A stretch of DNA of 64,000 bases from contig NC_044549.1 in NCBI RefSeq assembly GCF_007565055.1, forward strand, positions 65,252,882-65,316,881, read 5' to 3'. Source of the DNA: Rhinopithecus roxellana. Taxonomy: Eukaryota; Chordata; Mammalia; Primates; Cercopithecidae. Made by a program: the position numbers and the translations under genes. This document shows, one piece after another, positions 25,566 through 39,654 of the stretch. Under the pieces are notes generated by a model that was not told the DNA's origin, made no database searches, and saw nothing but the letters and a program-made list of their open reading frames with translations. Every line of letters begins with the position of its first letter. Position 1 is the first letter of the stretch.

Positions 25566-28500
25566 TATACATACGTACATGTAAGTAAGTATAATTCAGT
25601 TTTATCAAAGTATTATGGACCTTCATATATTTTCTTCCCCCTTTAAAGCCCTACATTCCAGTAATTCAAGGCTTCCTATTCACAAGCCTCACTGGTTTTT
25701 CCTCAGACATCCTCTTCTTCCACCTCTCCCTTTTCTTGAACTGCTTCCTCAATTTCCATGATACTCCCGCTGCACTAGAGATCCTTCCACATCTCTGTTC
25801 AATCTTTTGTAAGCTCTCCCACTTCACCCTGGGTTCTGGCGTGCCTCCTTTCATTTAACTCTCCATACTTCATCCCTAAACCTTCTCCTTGGTTGCTGTC
25901 ACTAGGCAAACACCTCCCTGTCTTGATCTCCTGCAATGATACCCACCCCCTGTGAACATACCAGCTTCTATTCTTTTGCTTTCAACAGACTTCCTGCTCA
26001 GGGGTATCTAGAAACACTTTTATGGGATGAGTACTTTAAGACAGCTTAACACTTAGGCAACAGTCAATTAAATTCATTTGAGTGAACACTTTATTTGCAG
26101 GAGTCAGTTAACTAATCAACAAATACTTTTGAGACTGCTATTTTAAGAACTAAATAAAATTGTGGGTTGTATTTAACCTTATATGTTTGTTGAACTCTAA
26201 TAGCACTTGCAATGTAATTTTTTTTAAGTTCCACACATGCCTTCTTAGTCACCATGAAGCTTACAAAATATCCAATATGTGAAGTTATCAATGATCAAGG
26301 TTATAAGAATAAAATACACCAACAATGTTTGCATCTTTTACTGATTCTCACATGCATACTCTGATAAACCGTCAAGATTTAGATGGTATAAATGAAAAGC
26401 AATTCAAGATTTAGTCTGCTGCAATAGAGGGGATAATTCGAAATAAGTTTATCTGTAAAAACATGGAGGATGTCAAGATTTATAAGCAGGGATCAGTGAC
26501 ATCTCCATTCCACCAGTATCAATGCTATTAAATCACATTACACTGCGTACAAATACTACAGAAGAAACGACAGCCATTTGAGTTTGTGGCAATTGCTTAC
26601 ACGAAGTGCCACATCCAACACCACAAACTCACAAAGTTCCAAATCTGCTTTGAGATTAAATGCAGTCCAGAGGCATTCCTGATCATTTTCTCAGTGATTA
26701 TAATAGTGGTGTTATTAAAACCACCAAATGAAAAATACTCCTCAACCATTTCAGAAAGAACTTGAAAAGTTTATTTTGCTTTCAAAGCATTCCTTAATCA
26801 CTATTAAGGGAAGACTAGTACAAAAATTCATTCACACTTGCATGACATAGAACGGATGAATGCTATGATTGAAAGCATTTGAAGATGTGTGTCAGTAGTC
26901 TTGGGCTGTATTTGCATACATTGCAACTATCACTGTGAAAACAAGCAGCCCAAATATGTGAATTTTGTGGACATGTATTGTCCATGACTAAATCTACAAT
27001 ATTAAAGTAAGCCAATGTTTCTGTTTGGTGACCATGTATTTTATCCTTCATTACAGTATTGATAATTTTTTAAAAAATGATTTCATGAAGGTAATCTAAA
27101 TTATCTCATATAGTATGATCTGTAGTCTCAATTATAATAGGCATAAGTGTATATTTATATGGACATAGGCCTCCATTGCCTTTCTAACTCCCTAAAGAGG
27201 CAAATATATAGTTCAGGGGTCAATACATTACATATAATTACATGTATAATTACACACACGGAAACATACGTACATATATATGCAAATATATATAATTACA
27301 TAAATTTGCCACATGTAAATCCAATTCTCCCTTACAAATCCTTATAACTTTTTTACCACCATATCTAGAGAATAAGTTGACCTTTAAATTCTTCATGATG
27401 TCTTCATATCTTACTAAAGGGGACACTGCTTTTTCTATATATTTGTTCAGAAATATGTAAAACATTTCTCAAAAATGCTGAAACACAATACAATTTGCAC
27501 ATAATGGAAAATTACAACTAAAAATGTGAAACCTTTTAAAAGCTGATCTCATTTTCTTTTGCTACCTTTCTACTTTCTGAGTATGTCTTCCTCCTTCTGA
27601 GTATGTCTTTCTGTGAATGTCTCCTCAACTATTTGGAAAATTTCAAGATTGTTTTTCCAAAATTTAATATCATAAACAGTAATACTGCTGCAGTATATTT
27701 TCTGTCACTTTTGTTCCTTTTCCTAAAACAGAGATTATATTTGAAACTTTATAAATGAAGAAAAGATTCCAAGAATAAAATATTTTCCTATATTGAACTT
27801 TTTCCAAAGCCCATTTGAAAGTCAGAAATTTTTAAACGACTATTCCTTTTGTCCTCAGCGCTAGATGAGTAGCAGTCAATGAAAATGTTTTAGAAACAAA
27901 ATTGAGGCATCACAGTAAAAATCTATAAAAACTATAAAAAACATCTTTCTTTTAAAAGTTAAAGATTTTAATCTGTAACTATTATTGACTATGGATCCTT
28001 GCTATATATTATCACGTAAATATTTGAAGCATGTTTGAACTTTGACATAAGAGCCCAAAAGTCTACTCCAATCTATTCATGTCTTTAAATAACATGTGTT
28101 TTACCTGACTACTCCATTTGGCCTCATTCCGCACTCATTTTCTTCTTTTAGAAAAGTCTTGAGCTACCTTTTTGTTATCCTTAGGTATCATGAAGAAATT
28201 ATGTTTATGTAGAAAAGTGGTCTTCTAAGGAGATGAGTACTGAATTTTAGGAGTGATGATTTTTATAACTTACTTTCAAATGAGTTAACCAAAATAAGCA
28301 GATAGATTTAAAAAAAAAAAAGGAAAAACCACACATTCATATACACATATATACAGAAGAAATACAGTAAAATGGTACAATAACTACATCTCAATGATAC
28401 CTACAGATGTATTCATTCATTCTATTATTGTTTCAGCTTTTTTGGTGCTTGAGAATATCATAAAAAGAGGGAAAACAAAATAAAATAAACAAAAAGTTAG

Positions 28501-29119
28501 TTGTATATACACTATTTTTAAAAAAACTTTTCACTTGTTTCTCCAGAAAGTAAAATAAAATTAACAAAATAAAATACAACAAATGATTTGTAATAGTTGT
28601 TTTGTGTCAAAGATGAGAATTTTTTTCATTTTTTCTTTCTACTTTGTTCTAAATTTCAAATTTTCCAAAATTAAAAAAGCAAATTATATCTATATTCAGT
28701 TTTGGTCCTTTAGATAAGTTATTTGCTGAAAGTAAAACATGAAAATACCAGCAATTTTTAAATTTATATGCTCCTTTATATGTGAGATCTCGCCTCTTTA
28801 AGTTCCTTTGGAAAAAAAGGTCACAAATTAACATGCTCAAATTTGATGCTATATTCATAATACCAAAGCATAATATACAGTAGATCTGTAATATCAGATG
28901 TCATTATATTTGCTATGGAAATAAAAATGGCTTACAAAAATAAGGGAAGGAATAAGAACCCAATTATCAGATTAGAGAATTTAAATTTTTCTTTTGGGGA
29001 GAAAAGCATTTGTTTTTCTTTGCTATTGGTGGAGTTTTATTTCAACATCTGAAAATTATGCAAGCATATGACTCGAGTATACTTTTAACCTCAACTTAGA
29101 AAATACAGGATTTTTTTAC

Positions 29120-29174
29120 CTCCTAAGCAGCCAATGAATGAAAGCAGGATCAACTGTTTCCATGGAAACATCAT
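29120..29174 (-). CDS. CNTN3: CNTN3 (contactin-3) coding exon with start codon and signal peptide
   Basis: Read on the minus strand from 29174, this encodes MMFPWKQLILLSFIGCLG plus the first base of a Gly codon, then a donor gt at 29119-29118 (AGGAG|gtaaaa). Contactin-3 is a GPI-anchored neural Ig/fibronectin cell-adhesion protein, and this is its N-terminal secretion signal: a short basic/aromatic start, then the hydrophobic core LILLSFIGCL. The peptide matches my recollection of human CNTN3 residues 1-18. The first of two tandem ATGs (29174) has A at -3. An in-frame TAA lies 24 bases upstream of it, which supports this start. The exon ends in phase 1 and joins in frame to the exon at 8575-8701. 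A different frame is open across the whole exon but gives no recognised protein. Confidence 0.95.
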
Positions 29175-29254
29175 CTTTAATTGCCAAATGCAAGATTAAC
29201 TCTTGTCCAGTCTCTGATGAATAGAATGCTTTGTCTTCAGGTAAATCCTTTAAT
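29175..29254 (-). other. CNTN3: CNTN3 5'UTR part of the start-codon exon, with upstream splice acceptor
   Basis: Eighty bases of exon precede the ATG. Reading the minus strand, a good acceptor (ttctttgtacatatattttacag shortened here to its end, tatattttacag) abuts 29254. The 5'UTR contains a TAA in frame with the CNTN3 start and no upstream ATG in that frame before it. Because the exon has an acceptor, the mature 5'UTR should continue in at least one upstream non-coding exon at higher coordinates. I did not recognise such an exon in this window. Confidence 0.7.
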
Positions 29255-32200
29255 CTGTAAAATATATGTACAAAGAAGTTAGTTTTTTAAAAAGCTGCTT
29301 TAAAAAAGCAATTTTGCTCTTTTCGTAAAAACTGTTTATCATTTGGAGATACTGAAAACCCTCAGATAAAACAAATCTGTTTTGATACAAAATAGAGGAT
29401 GCTTGAAATGTAGATACTTAAAAAACATGTAACTCATAGGTAGATGGAAACGATCTTACAGAATTTGAAATGTTTACCAATACTAAAATATTAAATTTTA
29501 ATATATTATTAAAACTTTTGCCAGATAATTTCAAGACAGAAAACATTAACCTAAAATTCTAACTTATTCAATTTTCTCTAACGATAGCATTCTGGCAAAA
29601 CTAACAGAGTCAAATAAGCAGATATCTTGAAGCACTAATTTTTGCAGTTTCTGAATTCCTAATAAAGCATGCAAATTATAGATAGCATTATCAACGTCCA
29701 TCTCAGGCCTATTTTTTTAGACAATTGCCAAAAGTTCCCAATTACATATGCTGTGTAAAACAGATTTTAAAATGCTAATGGTAGAAAATGTTCAGTCTGA
29801 AAACCTTGCAAATGAAACCATTTTCTTTTTTGCTTTCTTTAATTTTCATAAACTTGAATATATTGGTTGAGAGGAAATAATTATGTGAAAGTCTTGTGTC
29901 ATTTTGAGTGGCCCTTAAAACTAGTTAAGCTGCATGGTTGATGATCAAGTACATGTGATACACACACCTGAATCTCTGGACTCCTAAAATTCAGTTGGTA
30001 CCACACAGGGAATTAATGATTTTAAAGTCTGCTGCTTTAGTGAGGAACAGGTACAACTCTCCGATTCAGCAGCTGCTACTGATTGAGCTGTTTTAGTTGT
30101 CACTTACCCAAAGAGAGAACTCAGCCTCCTGTAGACAGTGGTTCCCAACAATGGGTTCCTGACATGTGGCATATGCAATCAGATATTATGTACATCCCAA
30201 ATAATAAGAAATCAAATAATAAAAATATGACAACTTGAAAAATATGTACTTAAAGTAACATGTTAAGTCATCATTCCTATAATAATGCTCTTGGGTGCCT
30301 GCAATCTAATATATATTCTTAGGTAGAATATAAGAGATAGAATTGTGGCTAGAATGCCTAGGCATCACTCTCTCTAGGTCCACTGGAATCTGAAACAAGT
30401 GCAAATACAATTGAGAACTACTGTTCTAAGAATTGCAGGTTAACAACTTACAGTAGTACCATTGATCTTTAACCTTCACTCAATATCCCCACTGCTGCAA
30501 ACTGCATGTCTCAGTTTGGGTTCCACAACACAAATAAGACAAAATTAATTCAAGTGCAAGTAATTTACTTGGGAAGTGAAAGACAAAAACAGTCAAGATG
30601 GGGAAGTAATACAGGAAAAGGAAGACAGCCTAAAAAGGGTGAAATATAAAGCCTACTAACACCATGGATGACTGGAAGTCCAGTTCCTATAGAACCCAGG
30701 CCTAAGAGTCATCCAAGAGTCATCTCTGAGTTATTCTTGCAAAGGGGCAAGGCAGCTGGGGTATTTACACACCAATTCCCATGACAGTAGTAACTGCCCA
30801 GTACTTGTAACCTCCTACTAGGGAAGTACATAACTACAGAGGTGAAAAAAAGAAAAAGGAAAGAAATGCATATACTAGCTATTAAAAGTGGTGTGTGCAC
30901 TGAAGTGATGAAGGCAAGAGGATGAGTAGGGCACATGTAGTGTCTGCTACACTGTGCATAGAAAACAGGCTTTTTGAAGTTATTTTTAATAGCATCAGGT
31001 CCCAGGTGATTGATGGCCAAAATTATTGAGTAATTTAAATATACGAGGGAGAAATACACATTCCACCTCAATCAATCATTATACTGCTCAAGCCTTTCCA
31101 GTGGTTGATTTTCCCTGCTTGGACCAAAGGGTCTCAGGTATCTTGCCTTCCTCCTTCTTCTGCTCAATCAATGACATATCCTGTGTCCATAATTAGTTTC
31201 AATTACTAATTTAAATGATAACTGAAGTCATTCTAGATTAGATTTAATTTATAACTGACAGCCATAGTTTTTTTTCTAATCATGTATTTGAAGAAACTGT
31301 GGTCCAAAAATCAGGAGAAAGATGAAACACACACAAACATGCATACACATATAGACAGATAGACTGGAAAATCAATAATTTTTAAATTATCAAATAAAAT
31401 GCAATGCTAACTAGTCATAAAAGGCATGTGAAACATGAGATATGTTAATTTGATACATACATATGTCTAAGACTCATGAGAAACTAGAAAATGATAGTAA
31501 CATGCACTAAAGTCTAGGGACAATGGGTAAGACTTAACCACTGCAAAGTCTTGAGGAGTACGTTGATTGAATTGGTACTTCCTTCCTCAAAGAAGTTATA
31601 GCTATCCAGTACATACACAAAATCTAACTTAGAAAGAATTCGGCAATAACAGAATAACAGACTTAAAAAGAACAGGTAGTTGGGAATTTCAGGAAAGGAA
31701 GGGGAAACTCTAGCAAAGAATTGTGCAGTAACCTTGCCATTATCATCCTCATCTTTAATATCAAAAACTATTCAAATAAATATATGAAGCTCTGCCCTAT
31801 GTCATTTGGAAAAAAAAATACATGGTCTGTGTCCTAATACTGTAATGGGAAAAGAGAATATTATAAACTCTTATAAATAAGATAAGGAGTAAATTACTAG
31901 ATTGATTGATAAAACTCTGAAGGTAGAACAACCATTTACCCATCACTGGTTTCTCTAATGTTCCAAGTACTCATTCACAGGAGGCTTTCAAGCAATGTTT
32001 CTTGCTGAGCTTTAAAAACAATGACTGAGTCACTCAGGAGATTAAATCTTTGCACTGGACATCAAGTGAGTGAAAAGCATTTCTACCAGAACCAAAGGAT
32101 AAGTCACAGCATGGGATCTGGCCACCATTTGAAAATTACTTCAGGAAAGTGTATAAGAAGGCATAAAAGACGGTGATTGTTTTCAAAAAATGTTATCTTG

Positions 32201-32284
32201 CCAACAATCCATTCCCAAGATGACATGTACATTGGTTATATTTAAAACATATAAATGTGTTCCAAGAAGCTCTAAATTATTTTT

Positions 32285-33110
32285 GAAAACTCATTCATTC
32301 AACAAAAATTTATTGAGTACCTATTAGGTGCTGGGATTACGATTCTAGAGGGAGGTAGAGGTGATGATGGGATATGTCATTCCCATACTCATGGAGTGCA
32401 TCAACTACTTCAAGTGACACCTTGTTTAAATGAGTGTGGGGTATTTATAAATTGCCCACATGAAAGGTACAGTGGAGGGGTAGACATTTCTAAGAAAGCC
32501 TAAATGAGAGCATTCCTCATCAGAAAGGTTAGGGAAAACTTCTCTGAGGAAGTGGGGTACAGAGGAAGAAAAGAAGAGATGACATAATGACGTGTGTGTA
32601 TGTGCTGCAGGGTGAGGGAAGGAAGAAATGTTCCTAGTGTAGACAAGTACTTGGTGTGGATTTATGAGGTGGCAGATAGGCTTGTGAGTAGCTAATGTCT
32701 GGACACTACTCTCCCATCAACTACTACTTATTTCCATGCTGTCCCAGGACCCCACCACACCTCTCTGGAGACAAGCAAAAGGCTCAGCAGAGGGCTTCCA
32801 GAATCCCACTCTAGCCCATGTCACTTTGGATTGATCAGTATGCATGCCCTACTGCTGGTTAAATATTTTAACAATCACCTCTGAGCATAGCAAATAGAAT
32901 ACGCAAAGGCCCTGTGGCTTAGGTGCTCATGGTATGTTCTTGGTCTTGGGTTGCACGAACACAAAGAAGACTAAAGAGATGAAATACACATGGCAAAGCT
33001 CAGCATGGTATGAAATGAGACTGCAGATGTACGGTGGTCAGTCTTGTATGCCTGGCTAAGGGTATTAGTCTCAGAATAAAACCCTTGAAAAGTTAACTGC
33101 AAGTTTAATC
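32285..33110 (-). mobile_element. L2 relic
   Basis: Reverse L2 landmarks: attcattcaacaaaaattta, ttgagtacctattaggtgct, cccatactcatggagtgcat, cttctctgaggaagtgggg, and cgcaaaggccctgtggct. Strongly diverged. Confidence 0.6.
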
Positions 33111-35826
33111 AGGGAGGTGAAATAATCATATTTGAAATAAACATTCCAATTAGAAATATTATAATCTGTATCTGGCTTAACAAGATGAAAAGAGAACACA
33201 TTTTGCAACATACCAATTTTACTCTCACCCACAAATTCATAGAAATTAGAAACTAGAAAACAATAGACAAAGAATTTGATTTAAGAGAAAAGATATGCTA
33301 ATACTCATATAATATTCATTTATATGTACACACATGCATACACTGTATGAAGTTTGAAGATAAAAAGAAATGTCATTCAGGAAGATTTTTTTTTTAAATT
33401 ATGTTGCTTATTTTTAATCAACGTTAAAGTAGGACATTGACTTTATAAATAATGAAGGTAATTAATACAATCACAATCTGACTTCTTAGCATTGCCAAGT
33501 ATCATCATGGAGAGGGGGTCGCATTAAAGCTCTCCCCACTTCTGAAATCACAAAGCCAAAATAAATACAAAGGAAGCTACTGAAGCAAGACAAATACAAA
33601 TCAAAATGTCATCTGCTACAATAAGAATATTCTTCTATTCACAGGAATGTTTTAAGCCAAAGAAAAAATAGATACCCTTTAGAATTTTCCCTGCTAATAG
33701 ACATTTGCATTTAAGGGCTAAAGCTTAATATATTCACAACACGTTCTCATGGCAATCTTTAAATAGCCCCCAAATTTAGTGCATATTGACAACTGTACTA
33801 TCTATTCTTAATGTCAGCTGAGCTAAAAAATGCTAGACCTTGGATTCAAAACCAAAAATGCTCTAAATAGTTGTGCCTGGTTGCTCTAAAAGAAGGAAGA
33901 AACCATTTGTGGCTTGTCATATACTTTACAAAACTGCTACTAAGACTGCAGATATCATGAAATATTGATATGTATTTATTATTTTTAATGTATACAGACA
34001 ACCTTGAATATCATCTTGGCAAATGCTGAGAGTTACATTTCTTTACGTGGAGAAAGTTTAGGTGTGAGAATGATTTGGCAACATTTCTTTCAGATAACAT
34101 GTACCTAACAAGCATTTTCTTTCTCAGAGAGAAAAACCCTACAGCAATTTTAACCATAAGGATTGCTTAGTACACCACCCTCTCTTGCATCCACAAAAAG
34201 TCATCTACAATTTTGATACTTTAGAAACAAATTATGTTTATAAATATATATTATTCCTAATCTTCACAAAAAACTTGAGTAGGTTAAAGACATTTATTAT
34301 AGTAAAATATTGAATTACTAATGGATAAATGTTTGATACCTATGGGTGTTGCACTGTGAATCTTCTAGAACTTACATTAACTCACTCTCATGGTATGTAA
34401 CCACTGTAGCATGGTAGTCAACTAGTTAATGAGTATACTGGCTTGTTGAGACTGTGTATCCTGCCAGATCAGAAATCATGCATCACATAACCGATTTGTT
34501 CATTCATAATCACTCACTCATTCACTCATCCACAAGCTTCACATCTTCCAGAGATGTAGTTCATCCATTCTGCATGCTGACCCTGCCTCCTTCCTGCTGA
34601 AAACTGGCCAGATAGGTGATAAAAGTTACATGAACTCTGGGCTCCAAATCCAAAATTCTTAACCAGCTCACCCATCTTTCCTGCACTTCACAAGTGTTCA
34701 GCAGCAAAGAGAGAAGAATATAATGTGCCCAGTTTGATGTTACCTTCCATACCCGCAGGTCTGTGTTGACAGCAGAACAATGGACAAATAGGGTGAACGC
34801 CAGCTGGAAGTCATTCCGGGCTCCCGTGGACACCTACAGCACTTGATATTCTCTTCCCTGACCCTTGACACTTCCAACACCTTCTATTGCATTATTTAGA
34901 TCATGGCTTCTCTCTCCTACTAGATGATAATCTGCAAAAAACAGTGATTTGTAACCTTTCGTATGTTAAGGTCCCTTTTAGAATCAGCCAAATCTACGAA
35001 CGCATCTATCTCTGTAGTCCAAATGCACATATACAGACACAAGCTAACTTGTGTGTACTCCATGCTTTATTATACTGAAAAATAATTTCTTTCACATAGG
35101 AATCATATGTATATATTTGTATGTGTATACCTATATAGATATGTGTGTTCATGTGTGTATATTCAAAGATTTATTTCCTGCTTATTTTTCATGCATAAAT
35201 TAATGAAAATTTTATGACAATGGAAATAAATCTAAACTATACAAATTGAAGAGAAGGAAAATCCTGTTCAAAGGAACAAATATTCCTGAGGTTACTGTTG
35301 GAAAACTTGACAAACAAGTTTAAATTATGACATTGTTTTTTATATGGTGAGGCATGTCATCTCTGACATTCTGTTAATTTTTGCTTCTGGTCTTCTAGCA
35401 ATGAGTGGAAATAAGTAGCAGCAAACAGAATCAGAGCTCTTATTGTATGTACATTGCAGTAGATGGGGCGGCAACACAAAAATATTGCCAGAACGTTCTG
35501 AGATGCTATGTGTTGGTTTCAGAGCTTCTTTCAATTTGTCCTCAACTCAAAGAGATCTTCTCTGGAAAGACCAACATCGCTGATGCTATGCCAGAAAAAA
35601 ATTACAAAACTGTTTTTCAATTGGTTCCACTAGTTTCAACCAAGTGCAAGCTAAAGGGACAAGACACAGTTACCTAATCATGCCAACCGATATGCTTCAA
35701 AATATTAGACAACATGTCAACACTTTTTAAGTATACTTGACAAAGGGTTTGCTTCAATGTTCTTGCTTTGCTTTAAACTTCAAATTACTTGGCCAATTCC
35801 AGGTCACACTGCTTTACAAGCCTCTC

Positions 35827-35970
35827 CGCAACTATGGATGACTATTTGTACTTGACATGCGATAATGTCGCTTGTCGCGTGTTTCAAGACAAGACTTTTG
35901 TTTAAGAGCAAGTCCGAGTTTCAACAGTGTTGCAGGATTTTGAAAGCAAGTCTTCATCCCTGACGGTTCG
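35827..35970. other. CpG-retaining patch in AT-rich intron
   Basis: About eight CpG dinucleotides occur in ~145 bp (for example gataatgtcgcttgtcgcgt), whereas flanking kilobases have almost none. No repeat or ORF explains it. A regulatory element, an undetected non-coding exon, or chance are all possible. Confidence 0.3.
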
Positions 35971-36439
35971 AGAACATCACTGTCTAATGTTTTTCCAAGG
36001 TTCCCAGGTAGCTAAATCTAAGGTGCTTTTTGGGAACATTTTTTAAGTGTCATATTTTCCCTAAAAATAACCTTTACACATAAAAGGAACTTAGACTTTA
36101 GGGTCTTACTACATGTAATGATGAAAGGAAAACTAAATGATAAGCAACTTCTATGATACATTATTTTCCATGACATCTTCCAAGCTAAACATAAAACAAA
36201 ATGAACAAAGACGAATTTAAATAATTATAAAGGGTATGCAGATTTTCCTTCCCTTTGATTCAATGGGAAGTGATTCCAGACCTCCTCATATGATCATGAA
36301 GAATGTACCTTTCCTGAGTCTACATAATAACATTCCTTGCCACCATATATTTACTTAGGATTTAAAAATAGCTTAATAACATAATATAATATAAATGCTT
36401 TCCTGCAGGGACAATTTTGCAATACCAGGAAGGAAACAA

Positions 36440-36660
36440 AACAGTAATGTAATAATCACTAACTTTTATGGAGTGCCCATTATGTGCCAGGAACTGCCCT
36501 GAGTGCTTCCTATATATTAACCCACTATAATCCTCACAACCACTTATGGGGATCTTTCTGTTATCACTCCCATTTTTCAGATAAAGAAATAGAGACACAA
36601 GTGGGTGAACAAATCCATCAAAGAGAAATAAAGATAGAAACTGTGTACTTACAACATATT
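36440..36660 (-). mobile_element. MIR
   Basis: Reverse MIR: cccattatgtgccaggaact, taatcctcacaaccacttat, cccatttttcagataaagaa, agagacacaagtggg. Confidence 0.75.
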
Positions 36661-37904
36661 TTCCCCACGCAATAGATACCAAATAGAATGCTTAAGTAAT
36701 CAGATCATTAGAGAGCCATAAAGTATAACCTGATATTTTATATATTTTTAAAGGTCTGTATTAATATAACTGGCAATTGAAAGTTTAATGTCAGTTACTT
36801 CTTCCGTAAGGGGAAAGGACTTGACTATTGACATAAAAACTCCACTGCTTGATTTCAAGCATATGCACTGCGGTAATGCACCATCACTGCAATAGGCATG
36901 AATGTAGAAGAATGCAGCAACTCTCTCTGGGATTAAATGAAAACACTTCAAAGACACAGTAAACCACAAACATAAGGTGCAAAATACTGTCTGCAAAAGA
37001 AATATGGGTTTTTTTGGTCTCCATATTGGCTGTATATAGTGTATATACAGCATATATATTTGTAACTATACAAAATAGTTCTTGAATGGCGTAAGAGACC
37101 TGTTAAAAGCAGTTATCTCTGGGGAGGAAAACTGTGGGGTCAGGAATAGAGAATAGAAAGATACAAATTTTCACTATACAGTCTCTCAAAAATTTTAAAT
37201 ATTCTTCAGTGTACATATATCTATTATCCAAAGCATTACTAAAGTTTTACAATGGATTAACAATAGAAAAGGAATATATCTTCCAGGTTAAAATATTTCA
37301 AACAATACAGAGCTCAACACGTGGCACTGAAATTCTCTTTGCATAGTCGCCACCTCAGCTGCCTGGGTCATGTGTTCTTTAGAAACTCTTTACAAACGGG
37401 AATACATGGTGGTAACTCTAAGAATCAATTTTGTTTTAGCCTGACATGTATGTAGGCACCATAAACGCGATTTTAGAATTAAAATGTCTTCATATAGTTA
37501 TCAAAATAACTTACTTATTATTTAAGTGGTTCCCCAGTCTCATTCTGAAGGTTTTCTGACACTACTGAGAGTTTACCACTAAGGATAATGTCCCAGTTAT
37601 GTGCCACAAAAATCTGTAAAATCATTTATTACACTAGAGTTCATAGTGGTATAAATTATGAAATGAAACATTTTTAAAAAGAAAAAAAACAATTTATTCC
37701 TAAAATGATAAAATGTGAAAAATCTGTAAACAATACTTTTGTGAGAGTTGAGTAGAAAAGGGTAAATGAAATGAAAAGTACAAAGAGAACGTTTTGGCTG
37801 AAATAGAAAGAGTTTCAACATTGAGTTCTAACCGTGCACACCAGCCCAGACCATTCTGTTCCTCACCTCATGATCATGGAAGGAGAGTGATCTTGGGGAA
37901 AAAC

Positions 37905-38060
37905 TCAAATTCACTGTGTGCCTGCAGCGTGTCAGGTACAAGCACAGAGAAAGAATCTTTTAAAATAAATTCGTGTCTTCAAGGCATTTACACTCTCAAG
38001 TAGCACACTGACCATAAATATAATTAATTATACTACATTTTAATAAGAGATTCTAGAGTG
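37905..38060 (-). mobile_element. L2 fragment
   Basis: Reverse L2 end: cactgtgtgcctgcagcgtg, tcaggtacaagcacagag, cttcaaggcatttacactct. Confidence 0.45.
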
Positions 38061-39654
38061 GAAGACAGAGGTCTGTAACAGGATGCTCATGCAAAGTTTC
38101 CTGGACCACCAAGACTCAGCAGGTATTACATCCCAAAGGGTGGTGCCAGAAAGAAGTGCAAACATTTAAGGGAGATCATGTAAAACCATCTGCCTGGTTC
38201 TCACGGCTCACTCACATCAGAGTTGTCCAGAGACTAAGTAGAGGATTTGAGAAAGGGGTGTCTTTGGAAAGAACTCTTCCTCACAGAGAGGAAGGTGGGT
38301 ATTCCTTTTAAGTTGTACTTTAAGGTTACACATCAAGGAGACCACAGAGAGCTGCCTTTGGAGGGATGCAGTGGTCTGGGATGATACTAAATGAGACAAC
38401 TAAATGAGAATGAGAGCACGCTGGAGCCAAATAGAGGGTTGCAACTGGTGAAGGAAAAGGATTCTGAGAGATGTTAGGGGCACAGAATGCATGACGTTTC
38501 CTGTGTGCCAGACACACACGGGTAAGCGCCTGAGGAATATGGTTATTATACATCCTGAGCAGGAGAACCTCCTTCTGGGGAAAGAGACCTCACAGAGGAA
38601 AGCTAGAGTATTTCTGGACTCGTAGGGGCTGAGAAAGAAGGAAGTGGCTAGCTGGGGCTGGGAAGAGGGAGAATGCAGCACTACATTCAGGGAACTGAGG
38701 GGGAAATATCCCCAGTGTTTTGGAATCTCAAGTGAACCCATGAAAGAACCACTGGAAGAAAACACCAGTTCTGCACTTCTACCAAGTCCAAAGCGACATG
38801 ACACTAAGCCACTAAAACGGGATCCATCAAGTTGAACTTGCTGGTCTCCTTTCTTCTCTTTTGGGCAAAATACTTAGCAGAATTGGAATTACCGAGTTAG
38901 GGGGAAGCAGAGTAGGTGAGCTAGGTGAGAAAAGAAGCCAAAACATTATCTCTTTAACTGTAGACCTTCCCTCTGCACCAGCTCAGCACCAGGGAGGGAG
39001 ATTAGTTTTCCCTTTAAATCAAGTTTTACCTTTTAACTATTGCATAAGACAGGACGTTGTAATTTTTTTTGCTTGAAACTCTATTTCTTACCCAAGCATT
39101 GTCAGAAGTGGAGTGGGTGGGGCTGAGTTTTCATCTGTAGCAGGAAAGGAGCTAAGAGAAGAACTCCCATAAGGGGCAGGAAAGACTAGAAAGCTGACCT
39201 AGGGTTACATCTCATGAGTGGTGCTTCTTCCATGTACAGTTATAGACAGGAAATACAACCAACATTTAGAAAATGGGGGACATCACAGCGCCATCCTAGA
39301 ATAGGGAGCATCTGAGGTAATTCTTAGAGAAAAAAGGTCAGCTTACCTAGGAGACAAGGAAAGAGATAAGTACAGGGACACAGAACAGTGGAAAAATCTA
39401 GGCCAGATAGGTGATTCATGAGAGTGAGAGAGATGACTTAGGGAAAGCCCAGAAAGCACTGGGCTGAGGGACAAGGCTGGAGAAGCCCAGTGGTTAAGGG
39501 TGTGAGCAGAGGAAGATGAGCTCCCTACTGAAGAAGACAAAAGGAACATTCTGAGAAACCCAGTGTGGCTCACATGTGAACCGTGTTAGGAAAGCTAAGG
39601 GTGCAGTGTTCAGTTCTGCAAGACAGTGACAACATTCAAACAGATAGATGTCCT

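Larger units (their letters stand above)
8702..29119 (-). other. CNTN3: CNTN3 intron between the signal-peptide and Ig1 exons
   Basis: A 20,418-bp intron with good gt/ag ends. It holds MIR/L2 relics near 10.2-10.9 kb, an MLT1 LTR (12.5-13.0 kb), five Alus between 14.3 and 19.7 kb, an MST-type LTR (16.0-16.4 kb), a MIR (19.9-20.1 kb) and a Tigger-like element with an LTR-like insert (24.3-25.6 kb). It also holds the candidate cassette exon at 21161-21229. In 8702-10170, 10885-12545, 17600-19510, 20115-21160, 21230-23940 and 25570-29119 I see only simple AT-rich intron. Confidence 0.85.

Noticed and set aside
29120..29254. A second frame open across the whole 135-nt exon (LKDLPEDKAFYSS... to ...WLLR).
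   Set aside because: It matches no protein I know, while the other frame gives the exact contactin-3 signal peptide from a tandem ATG after an in-frame stop, in phase with the next exon.
30108..30128. 21-nt minus-strand microexon candidate (ctacag acceptor, GG|gtaagt donor) upstream of the start-codon exon.
   Set aside because: Too short and with too weak a pyrimidine tract to propose as a 5'UTR exon without transcript data.
30709..31071. 120-codon minus-strand open frame.
   Set aside because: No recognisable domain or splice context, and the adjacent sequence looks like an unassigned dispersed repeat.
38400..38804. 134-codon minus-strand open frame.
   Set aside because: Low-complexity Ser/Leu/Phe-rich product with no domain, in intron sequence that partly resembles an old repeat.
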